From: Picochlorum sp. 'celeri'
Taxonomy: Eukaryota > Chlorophyta > Trebouxiophyceae
Reading direction: 5' to 3'
Length of the DNA: 64,000 nucleotides
Assembly: GCA_010909725.1 (NCBI GenBank)
Contig: JAACMV010000018.1
Location: forward strand, 1,017,001-1,081,000
This document shows, one piece after another, positions 55,001 through 64,000 of the stretch (position 1 is its first letter; every line of letters starts with the position of its first letter). Made by a program: the position numbers and the translations under genes. The notes beneath the pieces are model-generated. The model was not told where the DNA came from, did not search any database, and saw only the letters and a list, made by a program, of their open reading frames with translations.

Positions 55001-55973
55001 GCCAGCAGTCTTGACAAGTAATTCTGATGAAGCAGCAAATATGAAGGCAATAATTCCTGAGGAAGACGCAACACAGTCTGAGAGGGAGATGCAAAAATCA
55101 AAAGACGTGAACTCTGGGAAGGAACTGGCTGATTCAGCAAAGGAAAACATGTCTGCCACACCTGAACAAGTAGCCCCCGAAGAAAATGTCAGTTGTGAAA
55201 AGAAAGAGGGGCTGAAAGTCTCTGCACAGTATTCCCCTGAAAAGTTTTTGGATAGGAATGTGCTTTTGAGGTGGGAGTTTGAGAATTTGTCCTCAGAGTA
55301 CATCAGAACATTCTATGGATGCAGCCAAACCTTCCCTGCATCAGAGTGGAAGGCCCAAAAGGATGCATACTTGAACCAGTGTTCCATTTTGGCAGCAAAG
55401 CCACCTGTCTCCATCGAAGCAGGAGGAGAACAAGCCAAGAAGAGCAAGCTTGCAGCTTGCAAAGATGTTCCTGCTTCCAGCGAATGGGCCAATATTGCCT
55501 CACTCAATGGCGCTTCATACAAAGAAGATAGATCTAGTATCCATGGCTGTGGTCTGTTTGCCATCACTGACATTGCATCAGGAACACCAATCACAGAACT
55601 CATAGGTGAGTTCATCTCCCAGCTTGATGCCAAGGCAAGAGAGAGTGTCTATGCAGATTCGCCCGTGAAAATTAAAAACTGCATCGGTATCACAAAGGGA
55701 ACTATCGACCATGCGAAGCACATGCTCTTTGAAGTCAACAGAGATTGGACCCTAGACGCCACCAAGGCTGGCTCTATGGCAAAGTTTGTGAACCACTCCT
55801 GCATGCCCAACTGTGAAATGCGATTGCTCACAGACAAGAAGGGGTTACCACACCTTGTCATACATGCTTGTACAGATATTAAAGAAGGAGAGGAGTTGAC
55901 TTGTGACTACAAGCTCTTGTCGGGTGGCTTCTCCTGCCACTGTAAATCAGACAAGTGCCGCAAATCAGTTTGA
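52092..55973 (+). CDS. Large SET-domain protein with Cys/His repeats and AT-hook-like motif
   Basis: A single-exon 1293-aa frame. The SET domain is C-terminal (about 1145-1293): SIHGCGLFAITDIASGTPI, then MAKFVNHSCMPNCEMRL, EGEELTCDYKL and a post-SET CHCKSDKCRK, so it is probably a lysine methyltransferase. Upstream are a Cys cluster (CYCGQRCTKKCNTQGFFWGC, about 556) and two CCHC motifs with identical spacing (CKRKDYCVKPAGHRGGC about 685, CIRKPTCLNIRGHRGRC about 864). The first is followed by an AT-hook-like run (GRPRRPFGRPRKKPK). A four-unit repeat (NEExTKQTSPEA) lies at about 900-947. The N-terminal 500 residues are Gly/Pro/Met rich with a helical middle. The target histone is unknown. Confidence 0.8.
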   Translation: MREMSGKGTLQKGSPGEGQQFQPPARSTDKATKRPAPSSHTQNNKPTVTENKQDGGQQEPVDSVRAQAVPTPRPGSYAPPGGFAQRQEGWSRPIPRHGSNYSFSPLGMYGHSFGSEGMMEYEQSVYGPYPLLAGQSTPGHRRAANDARRGDMRFGSLLGMNSMGGPDNRTGGMLGKMPRMGLHSLNLQGNMSGLSATTAAWYERSAASYEKSKEIFDYMSKRCDANDCTHVDQEKLVTITKERTVRQLDFNAASQAMNAIIIAEKKWSTEPHGEGFRTYAKDIRALIEHNSIDAMRIMYPMSEDAGPQCEAQSIAETVEEAGKRAAFMKEYAENTAQAYGIPLNTPADAFLECAEQYYLSENSEGTYMVPSPGTEAHLGRFRDFSQTFSGYFPRHDHGKNGTPKAETSLAQFAKAIMPKDNGTEMGEKFLHAQGWKTKPAPINAHVLMKERQPQASAMSFDVRSSQWWNPTQDGFSPKVDSFGQPGNPVWGMNDDLFQSGFQDGLEELSSGVPKDFNQIIQAAEKTSSSKGGERSKAPLDLEQDTCGQQPNPPPPLCYCGQRCTKKCNTQGFFWGCASCACEAQIPIMQGKMADKSGNTGLQHRRTVHGRETQAPQRLAADETTSKTCVDGENERHGPQKPKGAGRVALASSLPNKLPNSLDSSGIKESGTTYRVNSESFPLQPCKRKDYCVKPAGHRGGCSKGRPRRPFGRPRKKPKVQNGADDTGAILSMDKGAPLPHEELILSRPENPSKGDPRNSKSSQATESIRKAAEKMEDRGKTESPKIGKNLEVTSKWANDANHTTSSRDVSNESDPDYTEGQSGDQVTPQKVEEEEQQQPPRDYISLMMEAIQKEREAIPVELRCIRKPTCLNIRGHRGRCRLRPGGFPAKRNKGVSNAQLEALNEEMTKQTSPEAFNEEKTKQTSPEASNEEETKQTSPEASNEENRKKAPEVGAKGKIGPEPVSKSPDLPAVLTSNSDEAANMKAIIPEEDATQSEREMQKSKDVNSGKELADSAKENMSATPEQVAPEENVSCEKKEGLKVSAQYSPEKFLDRNVLLRWEFENLSSEYIRTFYGCSQTFPASEWKAQKDAYLNQCSILAAKPPVSIEAGGEQAKKSKLAACKDVPASSEWANIASLNGASYKEDRSSIHGCGLFAITDIASGTPITELIGEFISQLDAKARESVYADSPVKIKNCIGITKGTIDHAKHMLFEVNRDWTLDATKAGSMAKFVNHSCMPNCEMRLLTDKKGLPHLVIHACTDIKEGEELTCDYKLLSGGFSCHCKSDKCRKSV
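54790..54935 (+). repeat. Coding tandem repeat in the SET gene
   Basis: About four imperfect copies of a 45-bp unit encoding variants of EASNEEETKQTSP. Neighbouring copies differ by a few bases, suggesting recent local duplication. Confidence 0.8.
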
Positions 55974-56060
55974 GTTGTTCGCAGCTACAAGCAAGTGACT
56001 ATAACGTGTCAAGGTATTGTTCATATTTGTTTCTGATATGTTTGCATATACATATATATC

Positions 56061-56065
56061 TGTAA
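56061..56065 (+). terminator. TGTAA poly(A) signal
   Basis: TGTAA 88 bases past the SET gene stop. Confidence 0.4.
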
Positions 56066-56211
56066 ATAATTAATGCATCCATCCATGATGATACGATTGT
56101 TGATCTAGATCTGCAGAGGGCAAAACCCTTCAAACTCAAATGCTAAATACTGGTGAGAAAAGGGCAAAAGAATTGAACCAATAGTCATTCATCGCTGGAT
56201 TTCTAAGTAGT

Positions 56212-56937
56212 ATGGATGAGTTTCTGCCTCCTGACCAGGAATCAGGGACGAGCCACCCAATCCAGCGAGAAACACGAAACACTTTGGTGCTGCGAGACAG
56301 ATCACCACAGATTCTTCTACCTAGTGATTCACAGTTTCCAAAAACATTAGACAAGTTAAAAATACGCAAAAGAGTCGAATTCTTCCCCTTGCGAGTCACA
56401 TTGAAAGCCGACTACGAAACCAAAACTCGAACATTTACCTATGGGTGTTCAGTCAAGGTGCGATGGATAGAGCCATACGAGTGCGTTTCATGCCCATCTA
56501 TGTAACAGGAATTTTCCATGTCACTAACACTGTAGGATTCGTTGCTTAAAGGCCGTTTCTCTTTGAATGTGCCTGAACGTCAAATTGGATACAGGAAGCA
56601 GATATCGTTGCCGAATGGTTCCAGGCTCGCTCTTCTTGGATGCTTCTCGTATAGAGATGGGAAGATCAAGCCTGATTTTGGGGTTCAATTGAAATTCGGG
56701 GCAGATGTTCCTCGAGCAGGGCATACGGATGCAATGTGGGTTGGAAACAGTGCCTTTTCAATCAGGCAAAAGTTTGATGTTGTTCGAGGTGTAGGGTTTG
56801 AAGTTTGCGGAGGAGTATCGCTGCCGACGCCAACAGCTCGCTATACCTACGATAGTGGGTCGCTCATGGTGGGCGAAGGGGCCTTCAACATTCACGTCGC
56901 AGAGGTGAATGGCATCCTCCGGTTGGGATATTCATAG
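56212..56937 (+). CDS. Beta-rich protein of unknown function
   Basis: Exons 56212-56457 and 56536-56937, with a 78-bp intron, give 215 aa. The splice joins YGCSVK to DSLLKGRFSLNVPERQIGYR. Most of the chain alternates hydrophobic and polar residues in short strands, with Gly/Asn turns (RKQISLPNGSRLALLGCF, SYRDGKIKPDFGVQLKFG, FEVCGGVSLPTPTARYTYDS). This pattern would fit a small beta-barrel, perhaps of the plastid outer envelope. No signal peptide or helix is seen at the N-terminus, which is acidic (MDEFLPPDQESG). I do not recognise a family. Confidence 0.6.
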
Positions 56938-56955
56938 TTCAAACCAAGGTTTTTG

Positions 56956-57625
56956 TTACATTTTCTTCTTGAGCCAACCAATAAAGCCAGATACAATCTA
57001 CAGATGACACAATATCATTATTGAGGATAATGAGGATGAAATCACATACAGAAGCACGTACTGCACCGAGCATGAGCACGCCAATTGCAGGCTGGAAAAC
57101 CCACTGCCACAAGCCAAGCCAGGCATCCAGAATGCCCTGTACACACAGAGAGAAGATTACTAATCACCTAGGCCACCATGCATATGACAGGAGAAGAGAA
57201 AAGTACATACCGTATTGCCACTGGATGATTTCACCCCGACACCCACTCCAAGCCATGCCAACGCAAAGAGTATAAAGAAGAAATCGGCAATGAGGGCCTT
57301 GTCAATAATATCCTGCAGAGGTGCCTTCTCATCATTGCCCCCACCAAGATTGCTTGTTGTTGCAGACTCTTGTTTCCTTTCCTGAAGTCGCCTCAAATCC
57401 TCCTGTAATAGCTCATCCACATCTGCAAAACATGATTGCTGTTGTTGTACACCCAGAAAGACACGGGTATCCTTCACTCCACGCACCTTGGTCACCACCT
57501 GCAGCTGCTATACACCTTCTTGATCGCCTATACACGGACCGATGTGTGAGTACTCTGCCGCAGGCACGTGTGTTGTTGCTAGGTGCTCGACTGATAGCTG
57601 GGGGTGTCTCTACCAGAACATGCAT
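56956..57625 (-). CDS. Small plastid-like membrane protein (four exons)
   Basis: Assembled from four short exons: 57625-57554, 57498-57211, 57136-57062 and 56997-56956, with introns of 55, 74 and 64 bp. All junctions are in frame, with GTACTC, GTATGT and GTACGT donors and CAG, CAG and TAG acceptors. 158 aa. The start has few acids (ISRAPSNNTRACGR), like a transit peptide. A predicted coiled coil follows (DVDELLQEDLRRLQERKQE). Three hydrophobic segments come next: LIADFFFILFALAWLGVGVG, WLGLWQWVFQPAIGVLMLGA and IVSGFIGWL. It ends in KKKM. Its stop is 18 bp from the stop of the convergent beta-rich gene. The family is not recognised; a thylakoid or envelope location is an inference. Confidence 0.65.
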
Positions 57626-58100
57626 GCCTATTTTCTCAATCTCTATGGCACGTATTGATAGATGAATGAAATTCAAAGACAATTCTCCTCAGACAAGGCA
57701 AGATGGGAGCCCCAAAAATATCTGAGAATCTAAAAATCTGAAAATGGCTGGGTGCCTAACTAATTAAGGAGTTTCACTCGCCTTTATTTTTCCTTCTCTT
57801 GATTGTCACCCTGCTGGACAGCATCATTAGTATTTACGTATGTAGAAGGGGTAGTTGATCATTCCTTTCATCAACAGAGTCACGAGGACCCTATTCAAGA
57901 GTGCATGTGGACCAAGTAGTTGCCACGTTTGCTCGATAGCAGCGCAACCTCTGAAATACGATAGGGAATTGATTCATTTTGAATAGAATCCATCTGTAGC
58001 ATAGTGCGGTAGACTGCATTGTCGTATTGAACCTGGTAGGGCTTTTGTCTTTTCCGGAAACATCGGAGGCAGTGCCGCGGGGTGATACGATTTCGCATTG
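57626..58100. other. Divergent promoter region (four-exon membrane protein / POT transporter)
   Basis: 475 bases between divergent start codons. No gene or distinctive motif is recognised. Confidence 0.4.
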
Positions 58101-60066
58101 ATGACAGAACAACAACAAGCAGCGGTGTCTGTGGGTGGACAAGGCCCGGTGGCTGCGGAAGAACCAAAGCGTTCGACCTTGCTGACTGTGTGTCCGTTCA
58201 TCCTGGGCAATGAGTTTTGTGAAAGGCTGGCATTCTACGGCATTTCTACGAACCTAATTATTTATCTAACTAAAGTGATGGGTGAAGATTCTGGTTTTGC
58301 TGCCGTGCAAGTCAACTTGTTCGAGGGGACGTGCTATCTCACTCCTTTGTTGGGTGCTTGGTTGGCAGATTCTCTGTGGGGGAGGTACAAGACCATTCTG
58401 GTCTTTTCGCTGATTTACTTTGTTGGGATGACGATGTTGGCTGCTTCGGCATTTCTTCCTGGGCTCACGCCGGATTCGACGAGCGTGGCAACTCCATTGC
58501 AGAATGCAGCCTTGTATGTGTCTCTGTATGTTGTCGCTCTTGGTACTGGAGGAATCAAGCCGAACGTGTCTGCGTTCGGAGCAGATCAGTTCGATGAGCT
58601 TGATCCTCGCGATAGAAAGGAAAAGAAATCGTTCTTCAATTGGTTCTATTTCAGTATCAATCTTGGAAGTTTGCTCGCTGTGACTGGGATTGTGTGGATC
58701 CAGGAGAATGTTAGTTGGGCGATTGGGTTTGTCATTCCAGCAATAGCCATGGCGGTTGCAGTTGTTACATTCATTGCTGGGAGCCCCAGGTATAAGCATG
58801 TCAAACCCAGCGAGAGTCCTATTTCAAGAGTGTACAGAGTGACCATTGCTGCCTGGAGAGAGAACAGGAGAATGAAAAGAGCCGGAGCGTTAGTGTCGGC
58901 AGACGGATCATCGGCAGAGCCTTTGATACCCAGCGAAGATGGACATACCGCGATGCACCGTACACCCAGCCTGCCATGGCTGGATTCTGCAACACAGGTT
59001 CGCGCACGGGGTGGTGTGCAGCAGTTCACGACCAGGCAGGTGGAGGAAGTGAAACTTGTCTATCGCATGCTTCCAATCTTCTTTGCTACAATCTTGTACT
59101 GGACCATTTATATGCAGATGAGTTCCTTTTTTGTGGTTCAAGGCTCAAAAATGGACAGAGAAATCGGGTTGCCATTCAACCTGGGTTCCTTTTACATTCC
59201 TGCTGCATCTCTGACTGTCATAAATACATTCGCCATTGTCGCATTGATTCCAATCTACGATAGAATCCTAGTTCCAGTCCTTCGGAAGATTGGCCGACCC
59301 ATCACCATGCTCAAGCGGATTGGGTGGGGGCTGGCCATTTGTGCAGGAGCCATGTTTGCCTCTGCCATCGTTGAGCGCAAGCGACTCGCGCTGTATCATC
59401 AAGATAAAATGATAGATGAAGATGAAGGTATAGTAGATATGTCAGTGTGGTATCAAATACCACAGTATCTCCTCATTGGCATGTCGGAAATATTTGCATC
59501 CATTGGGCAGATGGAGTTTTTCTATGACCAGGCCCCAGATGTACGTGTTTTAACCTACATACAGCAAAAACAATTCACAATGGTGGTATGACTGAAAAAA
59601 TACATGAACATGTGTCGTGCAGGTGATGAGGTCATGCTCCATGGCGCTGCAGCTCTTGTCTGTCTGCATTGGCTCCTACCTATCAGGGGCTCTTGTCTTT
59701 GGTATCCAGGCAATCACTTCATACCTCGACCCGAGAGGCTACGGATGGCTCCCCAAAAATCTCAATAAAGGGAGGTTAGATTTGTTCCTCATCACCCTGG
59801 GCATGTTGATGCTCCTCAACTTGCTCCATTTCATGTGGGTGGCAGCAGGATACGAATACAAGGCGATCGAGCACGTCAGGAGGGCTGCACCAGGGTCTCG
59901 ACCAAGACCTCCGAGACCTACTCGCCCCCCTGTGGACCACCTGGATATTCCACGTGCAAGGCAACCACAAGACATGTTTGAACCAACGTCAATGACACCA
60001 GCCCAATATGGAAGATCAGTCACGTTCAATCCACAAACTCCAGTCATGCCTCCACAGTTCCGATAA
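58101..60066 (+). CDS. POT/PTR (NPF) family proton-coupled transporter
   Basis: A major facilitator that moves di/tripeptides, nitrate or other small molecules with protons. Exon 1 (58101-59540) and exon 2 (59623-60066), with an 82-bp intron, give 627 aa. The ExxER proton motif is in NEFCERLAFYGISTN, and the PTR signature is in YVVALGTGGIKPNVSAFGAD and FFNWFYFSINLGSLLAV. About 12 transmembrane segments are visible, with a long cytosolic loop in the middle (ENRRMKRAGALVSADG). The splice joins FFYDQAPD to VMRSCSMALQL, a well conserved family segment. The tail is Pro/Arg rich. Substrate cannot be told from sequence. Confidence 0.92.
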
Positions 60067-60221
60067 ATGTCTCTATATAATTATATTTTTGTCAATTGTA
60101 CACAATCTATGAACCCAGGAGATACAGACTACGAATAGGAATTGGAATTCGTTCTTGGAGACTTTCAGTCGAATCTGATCCCCCTTCATTCCGCATCCGA
60201 CGTGTTTGAAGTTCAAATAAA

Positions 60222-61697
60222 ATGGAAGTAGAAGGCTTTGATGAGGAAACCATCGCTCGGGTAATGGAAATAGCGGGCTGTTCTCTGAACGAAGCAGAAT
60301 TCATCCTTGGAGCAAGTGGTGGAGATGTCGACCTTGCTGTTCAATTATACAAAGGTATGTAACTATGAAAAATCAAGGGTTTCGCTGATTGTTTGGGATG
60401 GATTGGATGCTGACAGGGTTTCACATGTCCAGATGAAATTGCGAATCAGTCTCGCCCTGCTGAGAATGTCCCACCGAGGCCTGATCCGCCTACAAATCGA
60501 CAAGAGACTGTTCAAGAAGCGAACAGGATGGACGTTGTGAGACATTCGCGACCCCTGCCTGGGGTTTTGGGGATTCCAATTCATGTGATTGGCATGTCAT
60601 TCGGCATGATTGCAAAGCTTTTGGGGGTAGCAGGTAATATATTGAGCATGGTTGGAAGAAGAATCTTGCCGAGGCGGATCCAGAGGATGCTTGGCGGTCT
60701 TCGGAGGGCTCTGTTGCCTCGTGTTGGGCCAGCGGATCCCACTGCTGCCGCAGCAGATTTTATCCAAGGGTTTTCCGCTGCATACGGGGAGAGATGTCCA
60801 AGGTGGCAGATCAGTAGCTGGGAGGTAGCGGCACAGAAGGCTCAAGCTGACGGATCATTTCTTTTCGTGTATTTACACTCCCCGCGACATCAGGACACGG
60901 CAACGTTTTGCAGGAATACTCTTTGCTCACCAGCTTTTGTGGACTACCTCAATTCAACGTTTGTGTCTTGGGGAGGGAATATTCGAAGTCCTGATGCCTT
61001 CAGGTTGGCGTCAAGTCTGAGGGTGTCCAAGTATCCGTACTGTGCATTGCTGGCATTTTCAGGAGCCAGGACACGTTTGATCACCTTTGCAGAGGGGAAT
61101 GTCCGGCCAGAGGCGTTGGCTGAGCTGTTGCAGGCCGCGTTGGTGGAGCATAATGGTATTTTGTGGGAAGAAAGGCTCATCCATGAGCAGCGTTCTCATG
61201 ATAGGAGACTGAGAGAAGAACAGGATGCAGAGTACCAGCGGTCTTTGGAGGCTGACAGGGCAAAGGAGCTGGAGAGGCAACGCCAGGAAGAAGAACTGCG
61301 ACGAATCGAAGATGAACGATTGGAGAAGGAAAGAATAGAAAGAGAGAGAAAAGAAATGGAGGAGCGTGAAAGGCAAATGATGCTGGACGAGCTGCAGAAG
61401 AGGAGGGACCAGAAGAGCAAAATGCTGCCAGAAGAGCCTGGAGCTGACGATGAGGGTATTGCAATTGTTCGAGTCAGATTCCCGTCAGGGGAGAATCATC
61501 AGCGAAGATTTAGATCGTCTGATCCTCTGAAGACTGTGATTGATTGGGCCGAAAGCTTGGATTGCAATACCTATCTTAGGTTCAGTGTTGCCACAACATA
61601 TCCTCGCCAGGTCCTTGTTGCTGAGCAATACCCTGAGACATTGGAAGCATTGAATTTCGGAAAGCAAATTGCCTTGGCTATTCAGCCAGAGGATTAA
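60222..61697 (+). CDS. UBA-UAS-UBX protein, FAF2/UBXD8 (PUX10) type
   Basis: A Cdc48/p97 adaptor that links ubiquitylated proteins to ERAD and lipid droplets. Exon 1 (60222-60354) encodes a UBA-like domain (EETIARVMEIAGCSLNEAEF). After a 78-bp intron, exon 2 (60433-61697) continues EIANQSRPAENVPPRP. 465 aa. A hydrophobic hairpin near residues 70-115 (GIPIHVIGMSFGMIAKLLGV) would insert into the ER or lipid droplet. A thioredoxin-like UAS domain (FLFVYLHSPRHQDTATFC) follows, then a long charged coiled coil (RQRQEEELRRIEDERLEKER), and a C-terminal UBX (IVRVRFPSGENHQRRF). This order is that of FAF2/UBXD8 and plant PUX10. Confidence 0.9.
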
Positions 61698-61714
61698 ATT
61701 AAATGCATGTATTA

Positions 61715-64000
61715 CTAATATTGTGAGTTGATGTTAAGGCCACTTCGTCTGGCTGATTCAATGGCTTCATCAATTCTGTACCCAAGTAAATTTTTCCTTG
61801 TAATAATTCCTCGCACGTGATTTGCTTCATCAACAACGACAAGATGCCGAAGCCCCATTGTCGTGAAGAGTAAATATGCCTTCTCCACGGAGAAGCTCTC
61901 TGAGACCCTATAGGTTGACATGTTTATGTATGGGAAGAGATCAAGTTCCTCTTCCCAAAAGTTTGCAGATGACATGCCCTGCGTGGATGCCATATGACCC
62001 TCTAAGACTGCTAACTGCTGTTCTTCTTCTGCAGCACTGGTCATGGGATCGACCAATCCTTGGTCCAAGTCAGAGTATCCCACTTCCAGATGCTCGCAGG
62101 TTCCGCGTCTGACAGCCTCGACAAGGAGTTTCAGCAGATGCTCCCTTGCTACCAAACCGATTAGAAATTCGTCGAATCTGCTCACAATCGGGAATCCGTT
62201 ATGATTTGTTGATCGTAAGACGTCTCGGATATCTCCGAGCTTCATCCGTTCATACAACGTCACAACTGGCTTTGCCATGACATGTCTGACCTCTAGTAGC
62301 TCCAAGGAAGAAGAGGTTGTTGCCTCCTTTGGAAGGAAAGGAACACACTTGACTTCCAAGAGACCATGGTAGAGAGAATGACACCCAGCATCTGCCACCC
62401 ATTTGGCAAGCATGATAGCCACCATCGCTGGCAACAATATGCGGACATCATTTGACATCTCCATCATAATGACAGCAAGAGCTAGGGTCATTCTCGTGAC
62501 CCCTCCCATGAATGCTCCAGCACCAATGAGCGCAAAAGCACCAGGATCAATCCATGCCCAAGGGCTAGGAGGCAAGAAAACACCTGGAGGAGCTCTGCAT
62601 ATCAAATCAACATGCTCAACGTAGTTTTTCTTTCTGAAAGAGCATCAAACAATATAAAAGAAACATACCCATCGCTCCCTGCGCCATGTGACGCGGCTAT
62701 GTTGACCGTCACAAGACCAACCAGTCGTCCAATACACGCCCCAATCAACAACATAGGAACAAACGTTCCACTTGAGATGGCACTCCCTGCTGCCACAGCT
62801 GCTCCGATGAAGTAAAAAGCCAGCATACAGAGAATAGCTGCGTACCCAAACTCCCGATGAGTTCCACGACTCAGCAGATGCCTAATACTCTCTTCACCAG
62901 TCACAGACATTAGTGTTGCGAGTTCATTGTATGATTTGGGCACGGTAATGTTTGACTGTGATGGATCCGTGTCCCAATCTGGCGGGATGTCGGACGTTGC
63001 TGCATCGGGGGAGCACGTATATAACTCAATACTATCTTCAACAATTCTCTGAATTCTCGGAGGAGTACCCTCAGGACACACTGGTGTCGATTCACCTTGA
63101 ATAATGACACATTGTGTGGGCACACAGGGGAAAAAGAGGGGAAGGATAGTGCCAATTGTGATGAAGACCACGATCAAAATGCACGGTTCCATCATTTTTG
63201 CCTTTTTTGTCTTCAACAGCTCTGACCGCATCCGCGTCACCCTCAAATTTAGAAACGTGAAAGCAATAGCCAAAAGACCGGATACAAGCCCACAGACAGC
63301 TGCAGGAATAATTGCCATCGCATGCGTTGCAAGCTGCGTTTGTACTTCAAAAAATACCGTAGAAGCCTCATCATCAAACAGTCCGAATGTACCTTCCTTC
63401 AACGCCGACACTCCCGAATGAAGAGTGTCGGCTGTCAAAACAGATACCATACAGGCAAAGAAGATTTGCCAACCCAATGATTGCTGCCAAAACGAAGCTA
63501 CTTCTTCAAACATGAATAAAAGCCCACCAACTGGTGCAGAAAATGCTGTGGCCACTCCAACTGCAGCTCCAGCAGTCACAAAATCCCTCTTATCTTTTGG
63601 GTTTTGAAATCTCCGAAGCAGGCCACTGTCCCATCCAAGGTGCGTCGAATGACCTTGCGACAGCCCAGCAGCCATGATTGCCCCAATATGCACCATTGGA
63701 CCCTCTGGCCCCACTGGAAGGCCAGACCCCACTGCCAGCGCTGCCGACAAAAACTTGACCACAAGCGTTTTCAACGTCAATATGTTCGGTATATCGCACC
63801 CATTCAGGTACGCCATGACCTCACTGACTCCTGCCCCAGCAGCCTCAGGTGCAACATGCACCACCAGCCACGTCGACCCATACACCAATGCCAGGGAAAA
63901 TGATACGTTAAACATCCATCCTATCAGAACATGAGTATGACCTAACAACCATCTATTGCCGTGGTATTTTATGAAAGAGAAGAAGTGAATCAAGTAATGC
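61715..64000 (-). CDS. CLC chloride channel/transporter (partial, 5' end off the window)
   Basis: Moves chloride or nitrate across an intracellular membrane. Exons: 64000-62669 (incomplete) and 62594-61715, with a 74-bp intron. Visible are EAAGAGVSEVMAYLNGCDIP, VGSGLPVGPEGPMVHIGA with the gating Glu, FSAPVGGLLFMFEEVASFW, SSGTFVPMLLIGACIGRLVG and GGVTRMTLALAVIMMEMSND. Two CBS domains close the protein (VRHVMAKPVVTLYERMKLGD, YRVSESFSVEKAYLLFTTMG). The usual selectivity signature GSGIP reads GAGVS. A luminal insert with several Cys (CVPTQCVIIQGESTPVC) is long. The gating and proton glutamates suggest an exchanger, by analogy with endosomal and vacuolar CLCs. Confidence 0.93.

Noticed and set aside
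58266..58799. 177-codon minus frame opposite the POT transporter
   Set aside because: Runs antisense through conserved transmembrane coding sequence; no independent evidence.

Overview
This is a compact eukaryotic nuclear segment that most resembles a green alga (chlorophyte). Plant-type plastid genes sit among ordinary eukaryotic housekeeping genes: ferredoxin-NADP+ reductase, CSP41a, plastid ribosomal proteins bL3c and S1, a phytol-kinase-like enzyme, a YacP/NYN RNase, GTP cyclohydrolase II and a starch-binding CBM20 protein. Housekeeping genes include HSP90, delta-COP, SRP72, proteasome alpha-5, CCR4, CAF1, TFIIS, MSH5 and PEX11. Introns are few and mostly 55-116 bp, with GTACGT/GTATGT/GTGCGT donors and TAG or CAG acceptors. 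TGTAA, the chlorophyte poly(A) signal, lies shortly past the stop codon of at least 13 genes. I cannot name the species.

Layout, left to right. 0-8 kb: tail of an unknown + strand gene, then a C2H2/RWD/DEAH RNA helicase, a two-lobed aspartyl protease and a class I aldolase, all on the minus strand. 9-17 kb: GH47 mannosidase, an LRR membrane protein without kinase, proteasome alpha-5, SRP72 and a SANT/DUF3755-like protein. 17-24 kb: CSP41a, bL3c, CAF1, a small membrane protein and delta-COP. 24-33 kb: a DEAD-box helicase, HSP90, a small membrane protein, a secreted orphan, plastid S1 and TFIIS. 33-44 kb: CCR4, PEX11, a VTE5-like kinase, a NYN RNase, GTP cyclohydrolase II and a gamma-tubulin-complex-like protein. 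43-52 kb: a FAM192A/NIP30-like protein, MSH5, FNR, BCKDH E1-alpha and the CBM20 protein. 52-64 kb: a large SET-domain protein, a short beta-rich protein, a four-exon membrane protein, a POT transporter, a UBXD8/PUX10-like adaptor and a CLC transporter that runs off the right edge.

The genes are not in operons. Neighbours are unrelated, strands alternate, and convergent pairs are often only 7-90 bp apart, so 3' ends probably overlap. Divergent pairs share short promoter regions of 0.2-0.6 kb. Several genes nevertheless belong to common systems: mRNA decay (CCR4 and CAF1), plastid gene expression (CSP41a, bL3c, S1, NYN RNase), secretory and ER functions (SRP72, delta-COP, GH47, UBXD8-like) and proteostasis (HSP90, proteasome).

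I found no CRISPR array, transposon, rRNA or convincing tRNA, and no clear new multi-gene system. The most interesting material is unusual protein architecture (SET protein with repeated Cys/His motifs, CBM20 fused to a glycine-rich membrane segment, LRR ectodomain, helicase with a C2H2 finger), altered key motifs (CLC selectivity filter, MSH5 ATPase), a stand-alone GTP cyclohydrolase II, heat-shock-element-like palindromes, and a 22-bp perfect palindrome between genes.
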